Positions 1-13,416 of a stretch of 64,000 nucleotides of DNA are shown piece after piece (within the stretch, counting starts at the first letter, position 1; the number at the start of each line of letters is the position of its first letter). The notes under the pieces are model-generated. The model was not told the origin of the DNA. It ran no database searches and saw nothing but the letters and a program-made list of their open reading frames with translations. Source of the stretch: Paramarasmius palmivorus (taxonomy: Eukaryota; Basidiomycota; Agaricomycetes; Agaricales; Marasmiaceae); contig JAYKXP010000001.1 of the NCBI GenBank assembly GCA_037176845.1, positions 1,240,001 to 1,304,000 of the forward strand, in the 5' to 3' direction. A program made the position numbers and the translations under genes.

Positions 1-1420
1 TCTAGCTACGCCTATATGTAGTATTAGCGTTAACTACAGGAACACTGGTGTAAACATGTACCTCGTTTGATAAACTCCGGATTTTCCGATGATTTTCCCA
101 CCGCTACAAAGTTGCCCTTAACCCCCATGTTCTCGTTCAACCTGTCAGCAATGCCTGCATTTAATGATCCTTCCGGCACTCGATACTTCGTCACCCCAAT
201 GTGCTCGCGGCGCTCCGTCTCATAATAATGCCAGTCCTACCTTCGTTGTTGCCAGCAGATTCACATTTTCAAGACCAGCTCACGTCCTCTCTCTGATTCG
301 CTGATTGCCTTTGGAAAAGATGGGAACTCGGAGAAGATGGTCAGGCAGGACGAGACCGCGGTCGTTGGGATCGTCGTTAATCGATGTGAGCACTATTACC
401 TTGTCTCTAGTGGACTCAGGGCGCTGACCGAGATCATTTCTAGGTGAGGCTTCGACATTGAAATATGTCGTATTCTAAATTGCTGTAGTGTTGACAGTGT
501 CGTGATGGCAGCCTTTTGTCCGTCATTACTGATACTTATGCGAGCATCTGCGACGTGCGTTGTCTATTGTCCATTGAGCGCGGAATCAACCCTACTGGTA
601 AATTATATCTGCAAGTATGCATATACCAGCTCCAAATCATCTACTATCCTTGCCTAGAACCGATTCTACCTAGCGCTCTTTCCTGTCCCGATAGATGAAA
701 GAATATATGTGCATTACGAAAACGTGTCCAGCGGCAGCGGAGCTGAAGGTACCTAGAATGGATCCGCAGGAGAACCATCGGTTTCCCGCATGTTCATGCT
801 CTTTCGTTCAGGTCTGATTCGTACCCTGTACTTTGGCCTGGCATTCCCGTCGCAGCGATGTTTTGGATATCTTGTTTGTCCCGACCGACAGCATGAAAAT
901 CGACAACTTCCACTCAAGCTTTCCGTGAGCTATCAATGGCCTCATGCTTGAGCGGGTGAGTCATACAAGTTACAGAGTTGCATATGTTCCTGTGGAAGCT
1001 GTTGTCACAAAGATGGATTCGATACGCACCAGTCTGAATTACTGGTGCTAACAGTGTTCGTGATGCCAGCCTTTCCTTTCTGTCCATTATTTCCGATGTA
1101 TAACTAATACAAGCGCCCACAGGATGAGCTGGCTGTGTGCAGAATGGACCCTACATTCGGCTCCGACTCATCCAATATACTTACCTAGAACTGATTCCAG
1201 GCAGCTCCCCTTCGTTCTCCCATGAATTTGGATTCCAAGGAATCGTGTAGCGGGAACAGAGCAAAAGCAGAACATAATGCGACAATAAGGTGGATGAAGC
1301 AGATTGATAACTGGGTTCACGTTATACGCGCCAAACACGCGTCGACGACATCACAGGGAAGCCGATCAGGTAGTTATCGTGGCTGTAGTTCCTCCTGGAA
1401 CCGGGCCATCTGGCCTTCGG
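1..1420. other. Left-edge region with no gene recognised
   Basis: No open frame here joins into a recognisable protein, and the short frames show no family motif. The only structure I can see is a diverged direct repeat (listed separately). The right end abuts the stop of the DUF6535-like gene on the minus strand. This may be degraded repeat sequence. Confidence 0.5.
486..1215. repeat. Diverged direct repeat, two copies
   Basis: Bases about 486-690 and 1043-1215 share an interrupted match in the same order and orientation. Both have an 'acagtgt..cgtgatg.cagcctt' block, then 'tgtcc.tta.t', and end with a block reading 'atactta/ccttgcctagaac.gatt'. Length and spacing differ through small indels, so this is an old duplication. 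It has no similarity I can recognise to a named element. Confidence 0.45.
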
Positions 1421-3625
1421 TCACCCATCAGTTGGTTGAAGTATGGTGTCCACTGGATCAGTCACAAGGGGAAGATTGTTGCGCGAATTGAAGAAAAGGG
1501 TATCTTCGGAGAAGGCTGCTGGACTATCCAAATGCAGCGGGGAGTATTCATACTCGACGTCAGCGGTCTCTGGTACCGGGACAAAGTAATCCTCGGGAAG
1601 ACTTCCGACTTCTCTGGCTTTCTGCATCGCTAGACGCCACTCCTGCATCAAACCCCTGCGCGATTGCTGATCCCAGTGATTAGAGGTGTTATACAACGCG
1701 TGTGACACAATCTGGTTGTTGATGTGACGAAGAAATGCTTGACCCCGCCTTCTCTTCAAAATCTCCGAAAGGGGGCCATCTGCGCGGTTAATATGCCTCG
1801 CAAGCTGGGTTATGAATGCCAATCGTTCGTCCTTATATTCCTCTGGGCCAGGGTAGGCGTTCCAAGAGTCGGTGTAAACCCGCAACAAGTACATGCTGCG
1901 ACTACGAACATAGAAGTCTCCATGTGTCCAAAGCATCTCTGCAAGAGGAAATGGGAACCAGAAACGAACACCTATTATGCGTTCAGGAAAGTCTTCGGAG
2001 AACCGAGAGACTGTTAAGAGAAGTGGTTCCGTGGTTCCATACCAGACCTGCTCCCTCCAATATGTGTGGCAGAAAAGGAGCTTGACTCCTAACGTGGAAT
2101 CGAGTAGATCAGGTATATTGATCGATCGAGAGACCGTAGTGTAAGCGTTGGTGCCAAACGGCCACACTACGTCGCGCTTCAAAGCTCTCTCGACATCCTC
2201 AAATGACACATGTGTCCACATGTGTGATGGCCAGTCCTGAAATACAGTAGCCATGACAGTCCAGGAAGGGATTGTCTCCAAGATAGCCTGCAGTGAAGGA
2301 ATGATTGCAGGACTATCCTGGAAAGTTCGGACTGCCCAACGTAGACCAGCAAGTTCGTAGACTTTCAAGGTTTCGTTGAGCCCAGGTATGTCATGACCAT
2401 AGTCGAACCGTTTGACGATCTGCAAGTCTATGTCCTGCCACGCAGGGAATCTGATGGATCTGCCTAGCCATCTATCGACGCGTAGCATCTGGTATAGTCT
2501 CGTTGCGAGAGCATATACTGCCCGAGCTTGTGGAGACTTGTAGGGACAGACGAACCGGAGTGGAAGTACTCTTATGTGGCCGAATTTGCGGTTAGTCCAG
2601 AACCTGCTATCAACGTATTCGCCCCAAATCACGGTCAAAGCGGGGAGTATCGTTGTAATCAGGTACAACCCAGCACTGACTCCAACCGCAATCGAGACAA
2701 CGATGAAGGGAACACGATGAAGAGACCACAAAAGGTCTATCACGCCAGCAAAGAACAACAGGAGAGCCAACTCGAGAAGTATTGGAAGTGCTGCCAAAAA
2801 TGACGGAACACCCCAAATCTCCAAGCTACGATCCCGCATTTGCCGCAGTCCCAATGCCTCTCCTGGGGAGCTTGTTGGTACGTCTCGTCTGTGCTCTCGA
2901 AGCCATTGTTTGCCGAGAAGCGCAAACAGCCCGGATGTGAGGCTGAGGATGAGGCTGAGGAACCAGAAAGTGTTGACCCGAACAGACAAGGACGATGCCT
3001 GAAATGTCGACGCAGATGATAGATCCTCGAATGGCATGCTCGTATTACCTAGTTGCTTCGAGATTTGCGTGAGGAGTGCTACTGTGGTGTCTGCAGGGTC
3101 TTCATCTAGCCATTGATACGATTCGATTACAAATGCAGTAACGACTGCAGAGAAGAGACCAGCCTGTGAAGGTGTCAGACCGACGCCTGAAAGCGCAATG
3201 CCGCAGAACGTACGAAGACCAGCAAGGTATCGATGTCTTCCTTCCAATTCTTCACCATCTCTTCGTCATGTCTATTCACCGCCCTCATAAGATTCTCCCA
3301 AGCTTCCGCCACACTAAGTTTCGGCTTTTGCTTTTCGGGGTCTTGTTCTGAGAATGCTGCATTTGAGGGATTTGAAGGAGGTAGCGGTATCTACAAAGTA
3401 GTCAGCGATTCGTTCCTTACGGGCAGACATTCATCACGTACATCAGCACTGGGAGTTCTACTATCTCCCAAGTCATCCGTGGAAGAGTTCTGTGAAGGCG
3501 GTAATGGAATCTAGATTATTCACTAAGTAAAACATTGCAAAGAACATATAGAGCTGACCCCGTACGTTGGCTGGGTTTCCTGGAGGCGTATTTCCGCAGT
3601 CTTGCATCTCTTCGTGGTTGATCAT
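1421..3625 (-). CDS. DUF6535-like multi-pass membrane protein
   Basis: Four exons (3566-3625, 3421-3510, 3214-3390, 1421-3163) sum to 689 residues in frame. The region around residues 75-125 carries the signature I associate with DUF6535: a helical 'AWENLMRAVNRHDEEMVKNW' stretch followed by 'DTLLVFAGLFSAVVTAFVIE'. The intron at 3164-3213 joins 'LLVF' to 'AGLF', which supports the model. Hydrophobic segments follow, at about residues 165-190, 225-250 and 260-285. The C-terminal 400 residues are soluble-looking and lack a motif I know. An 'IPLPPS' phrase opens both exon 2 and exon 3, suggesting a small internal exon duplication. The family is expanded in Agaricomycetes and has no known function. 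The start codon at 3625 is inferred from phase. Confidence 0.75.
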
Positions 3626-3626
3626 C

Positions 3627-4033
3627 TAGTAGAGTGATCAGGAATTGGGCCAGGGTTTCGCCCACGCTATAAACGCTTGATAGACTCCGGTGATCATCAA
3701 CGCGGTAAGTGAAAGGCAAAAATCGAGTAGATATCGGTAGGGATTCGGGTTTGCGCTTGAATGGATGGAGATGCAATGGAGATGTATCCTAGACTACTGT
3801 CTGGAAGACGTCTGACAGGCGTTCGCCGGGTGTTCATGGTGGTCAGAGCATAGAGAGATATTCGGCCGACAGCCTCTGCAAACCCCGATATACCCTAAAA
3901 AACAACAACAGTAATTCCAGTCCGACACTACTACACAGTGACAAAGTTCCACGAAGACAGGCTGAGGTATGCGACGCGATAGCAATGAAAATCCACGTAT
4001 ATGGAAAGAAAGAAAAAGAAAGCGCTGTGTAAT
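3627..4033. other. Intergenic, DUF6535 gene to GMD
   Basis: About 400 bases between the start of the DUF6535-like gene and the stop of GMD, both on the minus strand. It should hold the GMD 3' UTR and the DUF6535 promoter. I see no further gene or element. Confidence 0.4.
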
Positions 4034-5500
<1,467 letters not shown>

Positions 5501-5812
5501 GGCGATGGAGGAAGGTGATGGTAGAGAAGAAAGATCAAGAGATGGCAAATAGACAACTGACCAAGATTTTATATTCCTCCTTGATAGATAAATTGAGGGA
5601 ATTCCATCCAAAAACGGAAGTCGCATTGCCCCACAAACCGCGAGGCTGGCCTCGACGCGTCTGCACATGCGCAGCACGCAGTCCTCATGAATATTTACCA
5701 GTTTCCAATATGTAAAATCGCCCAGGGTCAACTATCGGGCCAAAAAATCCGTTGGTGTAGTAGTGGGTACGTATAACATTGCGAAACTATACAAACATTC
5801 GAATAGAAAACC
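5501..5812. promoter_or_regulatory. GMD upstream region
   Basis: Some 310 bases between the GMD start and the CDC20 stop, both on the minus strand. It must hold the GMD promoter and 5' UTR. I could not assign a TATA box or a specific site. Confidence 0.35.
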
Positions 5813-7627
5813 TTACCGAATAGCGAGATGTCCAGAGCTGGTCGAATTAGCCCGTCTTTCGTACACATCCTTCTTCTTCTTTGTCGGCTCTACAACATCC
5901 CAAATTCTCCAGAACTTAAGGTTCTCGTCACCAGCGCCTGTGCAAACGACATCACCTGCAGGGCCGATGCAACTGAACAGGACCCTGGAATCGTGGGCGT
6001 CTCGAATCTCTGCTACGCGATCCATGCTAGGGTAGGAATGCACCATGATCGAGTTGGTGGGGTAGCCATGGGTAGAGAGCAGTTCTTTCTTATTCGGAGC
6101 CCAGACGAGAGAGGTGATTTGCGCAGGCGTCTTTAAAGTGTGGAGACGAGCACCAGTAGTACTGTTCCAGACATTGATAGTAGCATCGTTCGTACCACCG
6201 CCGGTTGCGAGAAGATTTGGCTGCCAAGGGCACCACGCGACACCCTGCAAGGAAAGGAACGTTAATCGGGGTATCGGTCGATGAAAATAGATCTCTTACT
6301 TTGACAGCTGCAGTATGGTTCCTCTTCGTCCACTTGGCAGTACCCCTGGCACCTTCACCGACATCACCAACCCTTCCATCCCAGATATTGACAACGTTAT
6401 CATTACCACCGCTCGCCAATAACTCTCCGTCGTTCCTCCAACTCAAACCACAAACCTCGCCGCTGTGCCCCAAAAGCTCCATCACCTTGTGTCTCGGCAC
6501 ACGCACATCATGATGCCAAATGCTTCCATCACCACATCCCGAACTCAATATATGTTCATGCCACGATAAAACCGCAATCTGCGATTGATGACCACCCATC
6601 GTTCGCAACTTTTGCCCGCTCTCCACGTCCCACAATTCTACATCGCCATTCCCAATACCAATACCCAAAAACGCACCATCATTCGAGAAATCCACGCTAG
6701 ACACATACGATCCCTCAGGTGCCTCGCCCATCTGAACAACAGTGCCTGTATCCGCCCGCCAGATATAAGTCGAGGATTCGAGTGCGACAGCAACTGTATT
6801 CTGGCAACTCCAACTGAGAAGGTTAAGATAGAAATCGTCAACCATTCCAGGTGCATCCAAAACCCTTTCAGGTTGCGTAGGAATCTTTCTGGTCTTGTTG
6901 GTCGTAGCACCTGTAGACGTAGGTACAGTACCTGGACGTGCGTAAAGTGGTTTGGCAAATTCACGTTGCTGGGCGAGAGTGGTATCGGATGAAGGTGCAG
7001 GCGGAGGTTCATGATAGCCTAGAATGCGACGGTTCAAAGGAACGCCAGTGGCAGCAACGAGGCGGGCGGTATGACCAGGAGATGCGTTCTGAGTTTTTAG
7101 ATTCATTTGTTCCAAGCTAGCAGCTACACCATCTACATCGTTATCACGAGTAGTGATGAAGCGGTCCCTAGTATCGCGATTCTGTAAATGCAATCAGAAC
7201 CTCTTCTTGCGAGATCGCTGCTACAACGACTCACCACAGCTGGCGTGGACCTGGATCTCCTAATCTCCGGCTGCTTCAATGTCGAAGGTGGGATATCTCG
7301 AGTAACTACATCTATCCTAGCACCCTTTGGAATCGACCCAACAGTCGCATCGCTCTTGGTAGGCGATCCAGGGCGTGAGCGTGAACCTTTCGATTGAGTC
7401 CTCCCATGCCGTGTCGAAGGAGGGTTGATAAAAGGATTCGTAGTATCAAACGGCCCCGACGACGTCTTTGTGCTCGTTTTACTGCCTTTTCGTTTCGTAG
7501 GCGAGTTGGCGATAGAACTGGCTAGAGACATGTTGTTCATCCCGGATGCCAGAGAGGGTGTAAGAGGTGTTCGAGCTACATCTGAGCGAGCACGAGTCCT
7601 GCTGGGCGTCTTGGGAACGTGCGACAT
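5813..7627 (-). CDS. CDC20: APC/C activator CDC20 (WD40 repeat protein)
   Basis: CDC20 recruits substrates to the anaphase-promoting complex and is the target of the spindle checkpoint. Three exons (7235-7627, 6300-7181, 5813-6244) encode 568 residues. The N-terminal third is basic, Ser/Thr-rich and disordered. It holds a C-box-like 'DRFITTR' just after the first intron, and a 'KIPTQPERVLDAPGMVDDFY' stretch precedes the propeller. Seven WD40 repeats follow ('SGGNDNVVNIWD', 'LATGGGTNDATINVW', 'HSGEVCGLSWRNDGELLASG'). The protein ends in Ile-Arg, the IR tail that docks on the APC/C; this fixes the stop although a splice-donor-like GTAAG overlaps it. Sequence around the first WD repeat favours CDC20 over the related CDH1. 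The ATG at 7627 was chosen over one five codons upstream. Confidence 0.93.
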
Positions 7628-8205
7628 GGTGGTTCTGGTCAAGGTTCAGCGTGGCAAGCATGAGGTCACAGCGAAAAACCAAACCAGGGTTGAGTGTCAC
7701 GTGTGCGCGCCTCGCGCTCACTGCCTTTGAACCGGCGGGCCGCACATCGCTATCTCATCTCCAGGTTCAAGCATATCAAAGATTACATTGGCTGTCTTTT
7801 ACATACAGATTCGTGATTGGTTCAAGATAAATAAAACAACGTTTAGAGAAGGTGACACACTGACTGGAATGAAGGTGCAGAGCTGAAAAGCGAGAAAACA
7901 ATGAAAAGTATCGCGTACAACAATCGAGTATGTATCAGTACAGAGCGGAAAGAGTGTAGAGGTGACAGATATTACATCCCTTTGATTGATTGATTGAGTG
8001 TCCGTCCACAGCAGCAGAGGAGATGCGAAAGTTTAAAACGCAGAGCCCAAAAAAAGTAATAAACGATAACTTGAAAAGGTAAGATTCGTTGCTGGGATAA
8101 AGGTTGCGGGGCTCAAATGCATAGCGTGCGAGGTTGTGGTTGTGGATGGGCTGTACTTGTCCTTGTGCAAATGATTGGCGTGGCGCGGTGCGGTCGTAAA
8201 GATGC
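7628..8205. other. Intergenic, CDC20 promoter and zinc-finger gene 3' end
   Basis: About 580 bases upstream of CDC20 and downstream of the C2H2 gene, both on the minus strand. No convincing open frame. It should hold the CDC20 promoter; no specific sites are assigned. Confidence 0.35.
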
Positions 8206-10238
8206 CTAATCCATCTCCATATCCATCTCCCAGTCCTCCTCTTCCTCTTTCATTGACTTCATATTGTTTGCCTTCCCAACATTCGCATGAATGTCATAGT
8301 CATACGGGTACCTTGACACCTTCATCTTTGTGTGTGTGTCGTCTTCAATATCGACATCAATATCCCTCTCTCCTCTCAAATAGTCTTCTTCGTCTTCTAC
8401 TTCCTCGTCTTCTTCTAGAGAACTCGAACCCGACCTGCCAGCACTGCCGCTTCCAGAACTTGACCTTCCACTGACACTGCCGCTGCGTAAGCTGGACCTC
8501 GGTAAAGATATTGAAGTTCCGGTGCCAAAAGACGACGTCTGCCCCATACCCCGCGATTTCGATCTTTGGGGGTACGGAGAGACACCATGTTCCACAGACT
8601 CGGCACGGAAAGATTTCGGTCGACCGTTCGTCCGAGTCCCATACCCGAATCCGTACCCACTAACCTCAACGCCAACGCTATTCTCTCTCGGAACCGGAAT
8701 AGGCGTAGTATGAGTAGAAGGCGCAGGTGATGATCTGGCGTTTCCGTTGGCAACGACAAGCCCCGGCCGAACCTGAGTAACATCACCAGGAGAGATTGAA
8801 TAATCGTGTAAACGGGGACCAGTGCTAGCAGCTCGGCTGGTTGAATCCGAATTATTCGTGGATGATGACATGGAACGCATTATGCTCGTAATTGGAACTG
8901 AGCTCGAGGACGGGTATGCGGGTATGCTACCACCAGTGACAGAAGATGGAGACTGGTAATTCACGCCTTCTGGAAGAGGGAGCGTACCTCCGCTGAGGAA
9001 GCTAGGCCAGAGACTGCGGTCCTCGGGCAAACTCGTACCAGTTGCTGAATCGGGTGACAAGTGAGAAAGGATGGCAGCAGCTTCCAAGAGCTGCACCTGC
9101 TGATGTTTACTCAGCACGTATTTGGAGGATTCACGCCAGTGTGGCGTGTGCTCCCAACGGTGCTTGATCAGGCATGAAGGGTGACGATATACCTATGTAA
9201 GGACAAACTTCAGCTTCTGGGACCCCTTGTGTGCATGAAACGTAATGTACCTTTGAGCAACTCTCGCATTTGTGATCCATTCCTCTCTTCTTTCCATTCT
9301 TTGAGATACTGATAGGCTTCACAGCGCCAGGATAACCATCCGCAGAAGCAGGCAAGCCATTGGCCAAGGGTGCAGAGCTTGATACAGACCCCGCAGATAC
9401 CGATAGACCATCTTGCCCTGGATGATGGCTAGTACCATTGGTTGCAATTGGTATACCATTCGCAGGGGTAGGTGACCCAGATGCCAAGGTCTGCGACGCT
9501 GTTGTGAGGGACGTCGATGGCTGTAAATTGATATGATTGTGCGGTGGCGAGTTCAGAGATAAAGCGGATAAAGACAATCCTGCTGCCGAAGCTGGTCTGT
9601 ATAAGAAAGGGTTAAGTAGTTAGCACGAGTTCAGGATACTCGGGGAAATAAAATAATTAATTAATGAAGCGGGTGAAGATCGGCGGAAAGTGAGACCAAA
9701 AATTTTGGAGACAGGGATTGTGCGGCTAGGGTATAATATGCTTTGGCCAATAGAGCAATGGAAAGGTAATGGAGTGGGCTTATGCTGGACATGTATAGGG
9801 TGTACAGTAGAAAGATGGACACTCACGAAGGCCTGACAGCCGCGTCTCTGGCATCGCTCAGTCTCCTCCTGGTCTGCCCAGTCGACGACAGCCGACGATG
9901 ATGCTTGGATACTCCATTGCCCACCGAAACAGCACTGTGTGACCCATTATAGTTTGCTCCGCCTGTAGCAGAGTTCACAGAACTGAGACTGCCACTTGGA
10001 AACAGGAATGATTCATTGTGCCCGTCTGGTTGCGAGGTCGATGGTGCCGGTATCTGCATTGCGCTTGATGCTGCCATGGACAACGAAAGCAAGCTCAAGG
10101 CTGCAGAATCGACTGTCTCCCGAGTTGGCTGGGTACCATTCTGGTCCTGGTAACACAAAAGAGATGTGAAGGGGTATTCAACCTGTACGAATGACTCGAA
10201 CATACAATGAGCAAGGCAGGTTCGACCGCTGTAGACAT
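8206..10238 (-). CDS. C2H2 zinc-finger protein, Ser-rich
   Basis: Four exons (10206-10238, 9827-10146, 9251-9596, 8206-9192) give 561 residues. A single C2H2-like finger appears around residues 227-252 only after joining exons 3 and 4: 'HKCESCSKVYRHPSCLIKHR' followed by 'WEHTPHW'. The conserved flank 'SKHQQVQLLEAAAILSHL' follows directly. The rest is low-complexity, rich in Ser, Gly and Asn. An acidic stretch near residues 510-530 ('EEDEEVEDEEDYL') could act as a transcriptional activation region. The finger suggests a nuclear DNA-binding role, but the target is unknown. The 33-nt first exon starts 'MSTAVEPALLI'; this start is inferred from phase and the lack of a better upstream ATG. Confidence 0.82.
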
Positions 10239-11427
10239 TGAGAAGGAAGAAGCTGGGACTTGAGAGAGAAGAGATTAGGATTGATGAAGCTGGAAGAAAG
10301 CAAGAAAGAAATAATTGGTTCAGATGAACATGACAAGGAGAGGCGACTCGTTTCACGCCATCACGCAGCTTTCAAATTTTTCTTATTTAATGCACTCCCT
10401 TTTTTGGCTAATTCCCCCGCCGAGCCTCCTTCCCTTGCCTTCCGCCTTCACTGCCTCGCGTCTCTACGGTCCTATTGCAAGCGCATTCACTCAGATGAAT
10501 CACTAGGGAAATTCGAGAACTCCTCTGAAGTCCTACTATCTAGGAAAAACTACGGTAATCGCTGAGAATTTTTAGCCAATTGGACACGTTGCCCGAACTT
10601 TCCGTATTCGGCTCAAGCGCGTCGTCGTCATTGCGCGCGGTCTCACCCCCTTTCATCACACGTTTCAACACTTGTTCGTCCCCTGGTCCAAGAAATTAAC
10701 AGAAACTACACATGTCGCTCTTGTCACTCGAATTCATCAAGATGAATGCTGTCTACACTGTTGTACTGTCTGCTGGCGCCCTATAGGTGTCAAATTCTCA
10801 CCAGGTCATCGGATCTTACATATAAAGGCAACATACACTAGTTATCTATCGCCATAAATGTGAACGCCACCGTGTCCCGGACGTGACATTGATCCAGTAA
10901 CGTGCTTCAACCCCATTGTTCCCACAATAGAAGGCTGCGATTGTTGCCGTTCCAATGACGAAGATACCTTCTTCGAGTTGAACTTTACGCACCTTTTAGC
11001 CCCTGGTCCAGTGAAAACAAGATCCTCATTCTCGGCATTCTCGCTCCTCTTTTTTGATCTTTTGCCGACATTCTGCCTCCGACACTGAGGCACAGTAGCC
11101 TGATCATCCCGTCTTGTTGATGATTTGTGGATACTTCGGGTCGAAATTCGGTTGCTCTATCGCTCTGGGAGTTTTTTTTTTCAGAGTTTTTTCTCGTTGA
11201 GCTCGAAAAAAGATGCGATTTTAGGACCTCGTATGGGATACTGTAGATTCGGTGGCTGTTTGACGGCCGCTGGAAGCAAGTCCAATTCCCTCGATTGCCG
11301 TTGTGTCTCTAGACCTGTGTTGTCTCAGATATCCGAGGACTCGCAACCTGATCTTCGCATCGAATCTCTATAAAAAACCAAGTCAAGCATAGGAAGGCAT
11401 TGAACTACCTTCTATACCTTAATTCCC
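10239..11427. promoter_or_regulatory. Divergent intergenic region between zinc-finger and AhpC/TSA-like genes
   Basis: Nearly 1.2 kb between two divergently transcribed genes. Part of it (10842-11345, minus) carries coding-like frames, listed separately. The remainder should hold both promoters. I could not assign individual sites. Confidence 0.35.
10842..11345 (-). pseudogene. Possible degraded small gene, family unknown
   Basis: On the minus strand a frame from about 11345 gives a short start ('MRRS'), then a coding-like stretch containing 'RELDLLPAAVKQPPNLQYPI' and 'FFELNEKKL'. It hits a TGA at a ten-A run near 11173-11182 and continues as 'RAIEQPNFDPKYPQIINKTG'. A second frame then carries an open 83-codon block (10842-11093) with 'DLVFTGPGAKRCVKFNSKKV' and a C-terminal 'GHGGVHIYGDR'. 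There is no GT donor to explain the stop, so either the gene is broken or the homopolymer has a sequencing error. I do not recognise the protein. Confidence 0.3.
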
Positions 11428-13118
11428 ATGGCCTCTCTTAACCATGCACAATCCTTCGTCATTTCAAGAAAACCTGTTCCGTCATACATTCTCACAGAAT
11501 CCTTGGAGAATCTCTGCTCGCAGTATGCAGATTTAGACCAAATGACATTTAGGTCTACCCGTCCGCCTTCCATTCAGGACATGTCCGTCGAAGCACACCC
11601 CCTATGGAAGAATAGAAATTCACTACCTCACTCTCTTCGCGATCAGCGCTCAACATACCCTGGAAAACCTCTATGCCTATCTTCCCTTATCGCAGAATGC
11701 CACCACTATGCCCAAGCCCTATCCAGCACCTCCGGATCAGTATATACGAACAACAGCTCACCTACCGACTCCGTCTTTCCACCAAGCACCCCCGAATCTC
11801 AATCTCCGTATCGAGAATTTGACTCGTCGACCATTTGGTCTCACCCCGACGACGACGAGTTCTATTCCGAACTGCAGTTCTCACCGCTCTTTGCAGCGGA
11901 ATGCACGTCTATCGTAGAACAAAATGTCAAGCGCAGAACTCCGAGCTTGTATTCCCGACGATCAGCGATGAGCAAACGATCAGTCCATGTAGATAAGGTT
12001 CTGCCACCTGTTCCTCCTTTGCCTCCACTCCCCAATCTCAATAGTATACCCCTAACTTCCGATGATTTATCCTTCGATGAATTTTGGGCTCAAGGTCGCG
12101 ACGAAAGCGAAGAAAGAGTGGCTCAGGCTTCCTCCAAATCGCGTTCCAATACTCCTGGCTCGCGCCAGGACCCATGTCTGAGCTCAGACAAAGTCCTTCC
12201 TACGCAAAATCGCGACACCACAACACTCGACGTGGATCTATCACCAGTAGTCTCTTCCTCGGACTCGGAATCTGCGACTCATCCACTCGCCAATCTGCCC
12301 ATCGCACCATTCGACGAGCATGCGCTTCCGACGTGGGATCAGCTCCAACACGCTTCAAGCCTCAGCGTCATATCCGAGTCTGGAGTCCGAGTGCCATTTG
12401 GTACGCTTTGGCAAGATCAAAAGACGGTGGTTATTTTTATCCGTCATTTTTTGTAAGTTTGCCTTCAGCCCGCCGCCAGATGCTCTACTTACTGTACCCT
12501 AGATCCCCTTCCTGCCAGGAATACATGTCGTCGATATCTCAAACCGTCGGTTTCGAAACTCTCCGACAACAAGGCGTCAAATTAGTCGTTGTGAGCAACG
12601 GGCACTTTGGGTTGATCAAGTACTACCGCAGTGAGTCTGCCTTCCTTCCACGCATATCTACATACTCAACTGCCGGCCACATAGAAATATTTCAGACACC
12701 ATTCGACGTCTACACCGATCCTACGCATGAGATCTACAACGCTCTGGGTATGACTCTTAGGCTGGGGAGCAACGACAAAGGTGCTGGTCCTCGCCCAGCG
12801 TACATGCGCCATGGAAGGGTTCGTCGCTTGGGATCTGTGATTGCGAAAGCGATTAGGGTAGGGATGCCGATATGGAGGAATTGTGGGAATAAGAATCAGC
12901 TTGGTGGCGAGTTTGTCTTGGGGCCTGGGTAAGTACTTTGGTTCTTTGGGCTACTCTTTGGACTAATTCCGTGGCGTTTTTATAGATTGCAGTGTCGTTT
13001 CGCGCATCGTATGCCCTTTTCACGTGCGCATCTGAATATTGAGGAGTTAATGGAGAAGGCGGGCGTCGACCTGGGAGAGGGAATCGGCAGAAGACATTGT
13101 CTCCGAGACACGAAGTAA
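11428..13118 (+). CDS. AhpC/TSA-like thioredoxin-fold protein with disordered N-terminus
   Basis: Four exons (11428-12452, 12503-12630, 12685-12928, 12986-13118) encode 509 residues. Residues 1-300 are disordered and Ser/Pro-rich. The C-terminal 200 residues match the AhpC/TSA_2 (PRXL2/AAED1) type: 'LPTWDQLQ', a beta strand 'KTVVIFIRHFL', the active-site loop, then 'EIYNALGMTLR' and 'LGGEFVLGPG'. Members I know carry CxxC or a P-x-C-Q loop after 'RHF'. Here the loop at residues 343-346 reads Ser-Pro-Ser-Cys, so the first cysteine of a CxxC is absent. Redox activity is therefore uncertain. All three introns are of ordinary size and the joins restore family motifs. The role of the long N-terminal extension is unknown. 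Confidence 0.8.
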
Positions 13119-13416
13119 TATCTGGCTCAGAGTTTAACTGTTATCCGACTTGTAGCTTTAGTCTTCGAAACGTATATTCTGTATCTGTATTATTAGCATA
13201 CTTGCTAGATCTGATCGTATAATCACAAGTCGAAACCAGAGAAAAGTGGATTGCATAGTAAGTAAAAGTGGATGAGCATGTGTACATAGAGCATAGAGGT
13301 AAGCATAGAGCATATGCGAGCATAAATGAGAGTATAAAAATATCCTGCGAGTGGTGGTGGTACAATTGTAAGATCTTCTCCCATTTCCTTTCCTTCGATC
13401 CTTTCCTTCCAATCCC

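Noticed and set aside
11428..11917. Second long plus-strand frame inside the AhpC-like first exon
   Set aside because: It is a shadow of the real exon in another frame, rich in Thr/Pro from codon bias.
12453..12502. An alternative acceptor that would restore a Cys in the AhpC-like active site
   Set aside because: The only other nearby AG (after 'ctgcc') breaks the frame, so the Ser-Pro-Ser-Cys reading stands.
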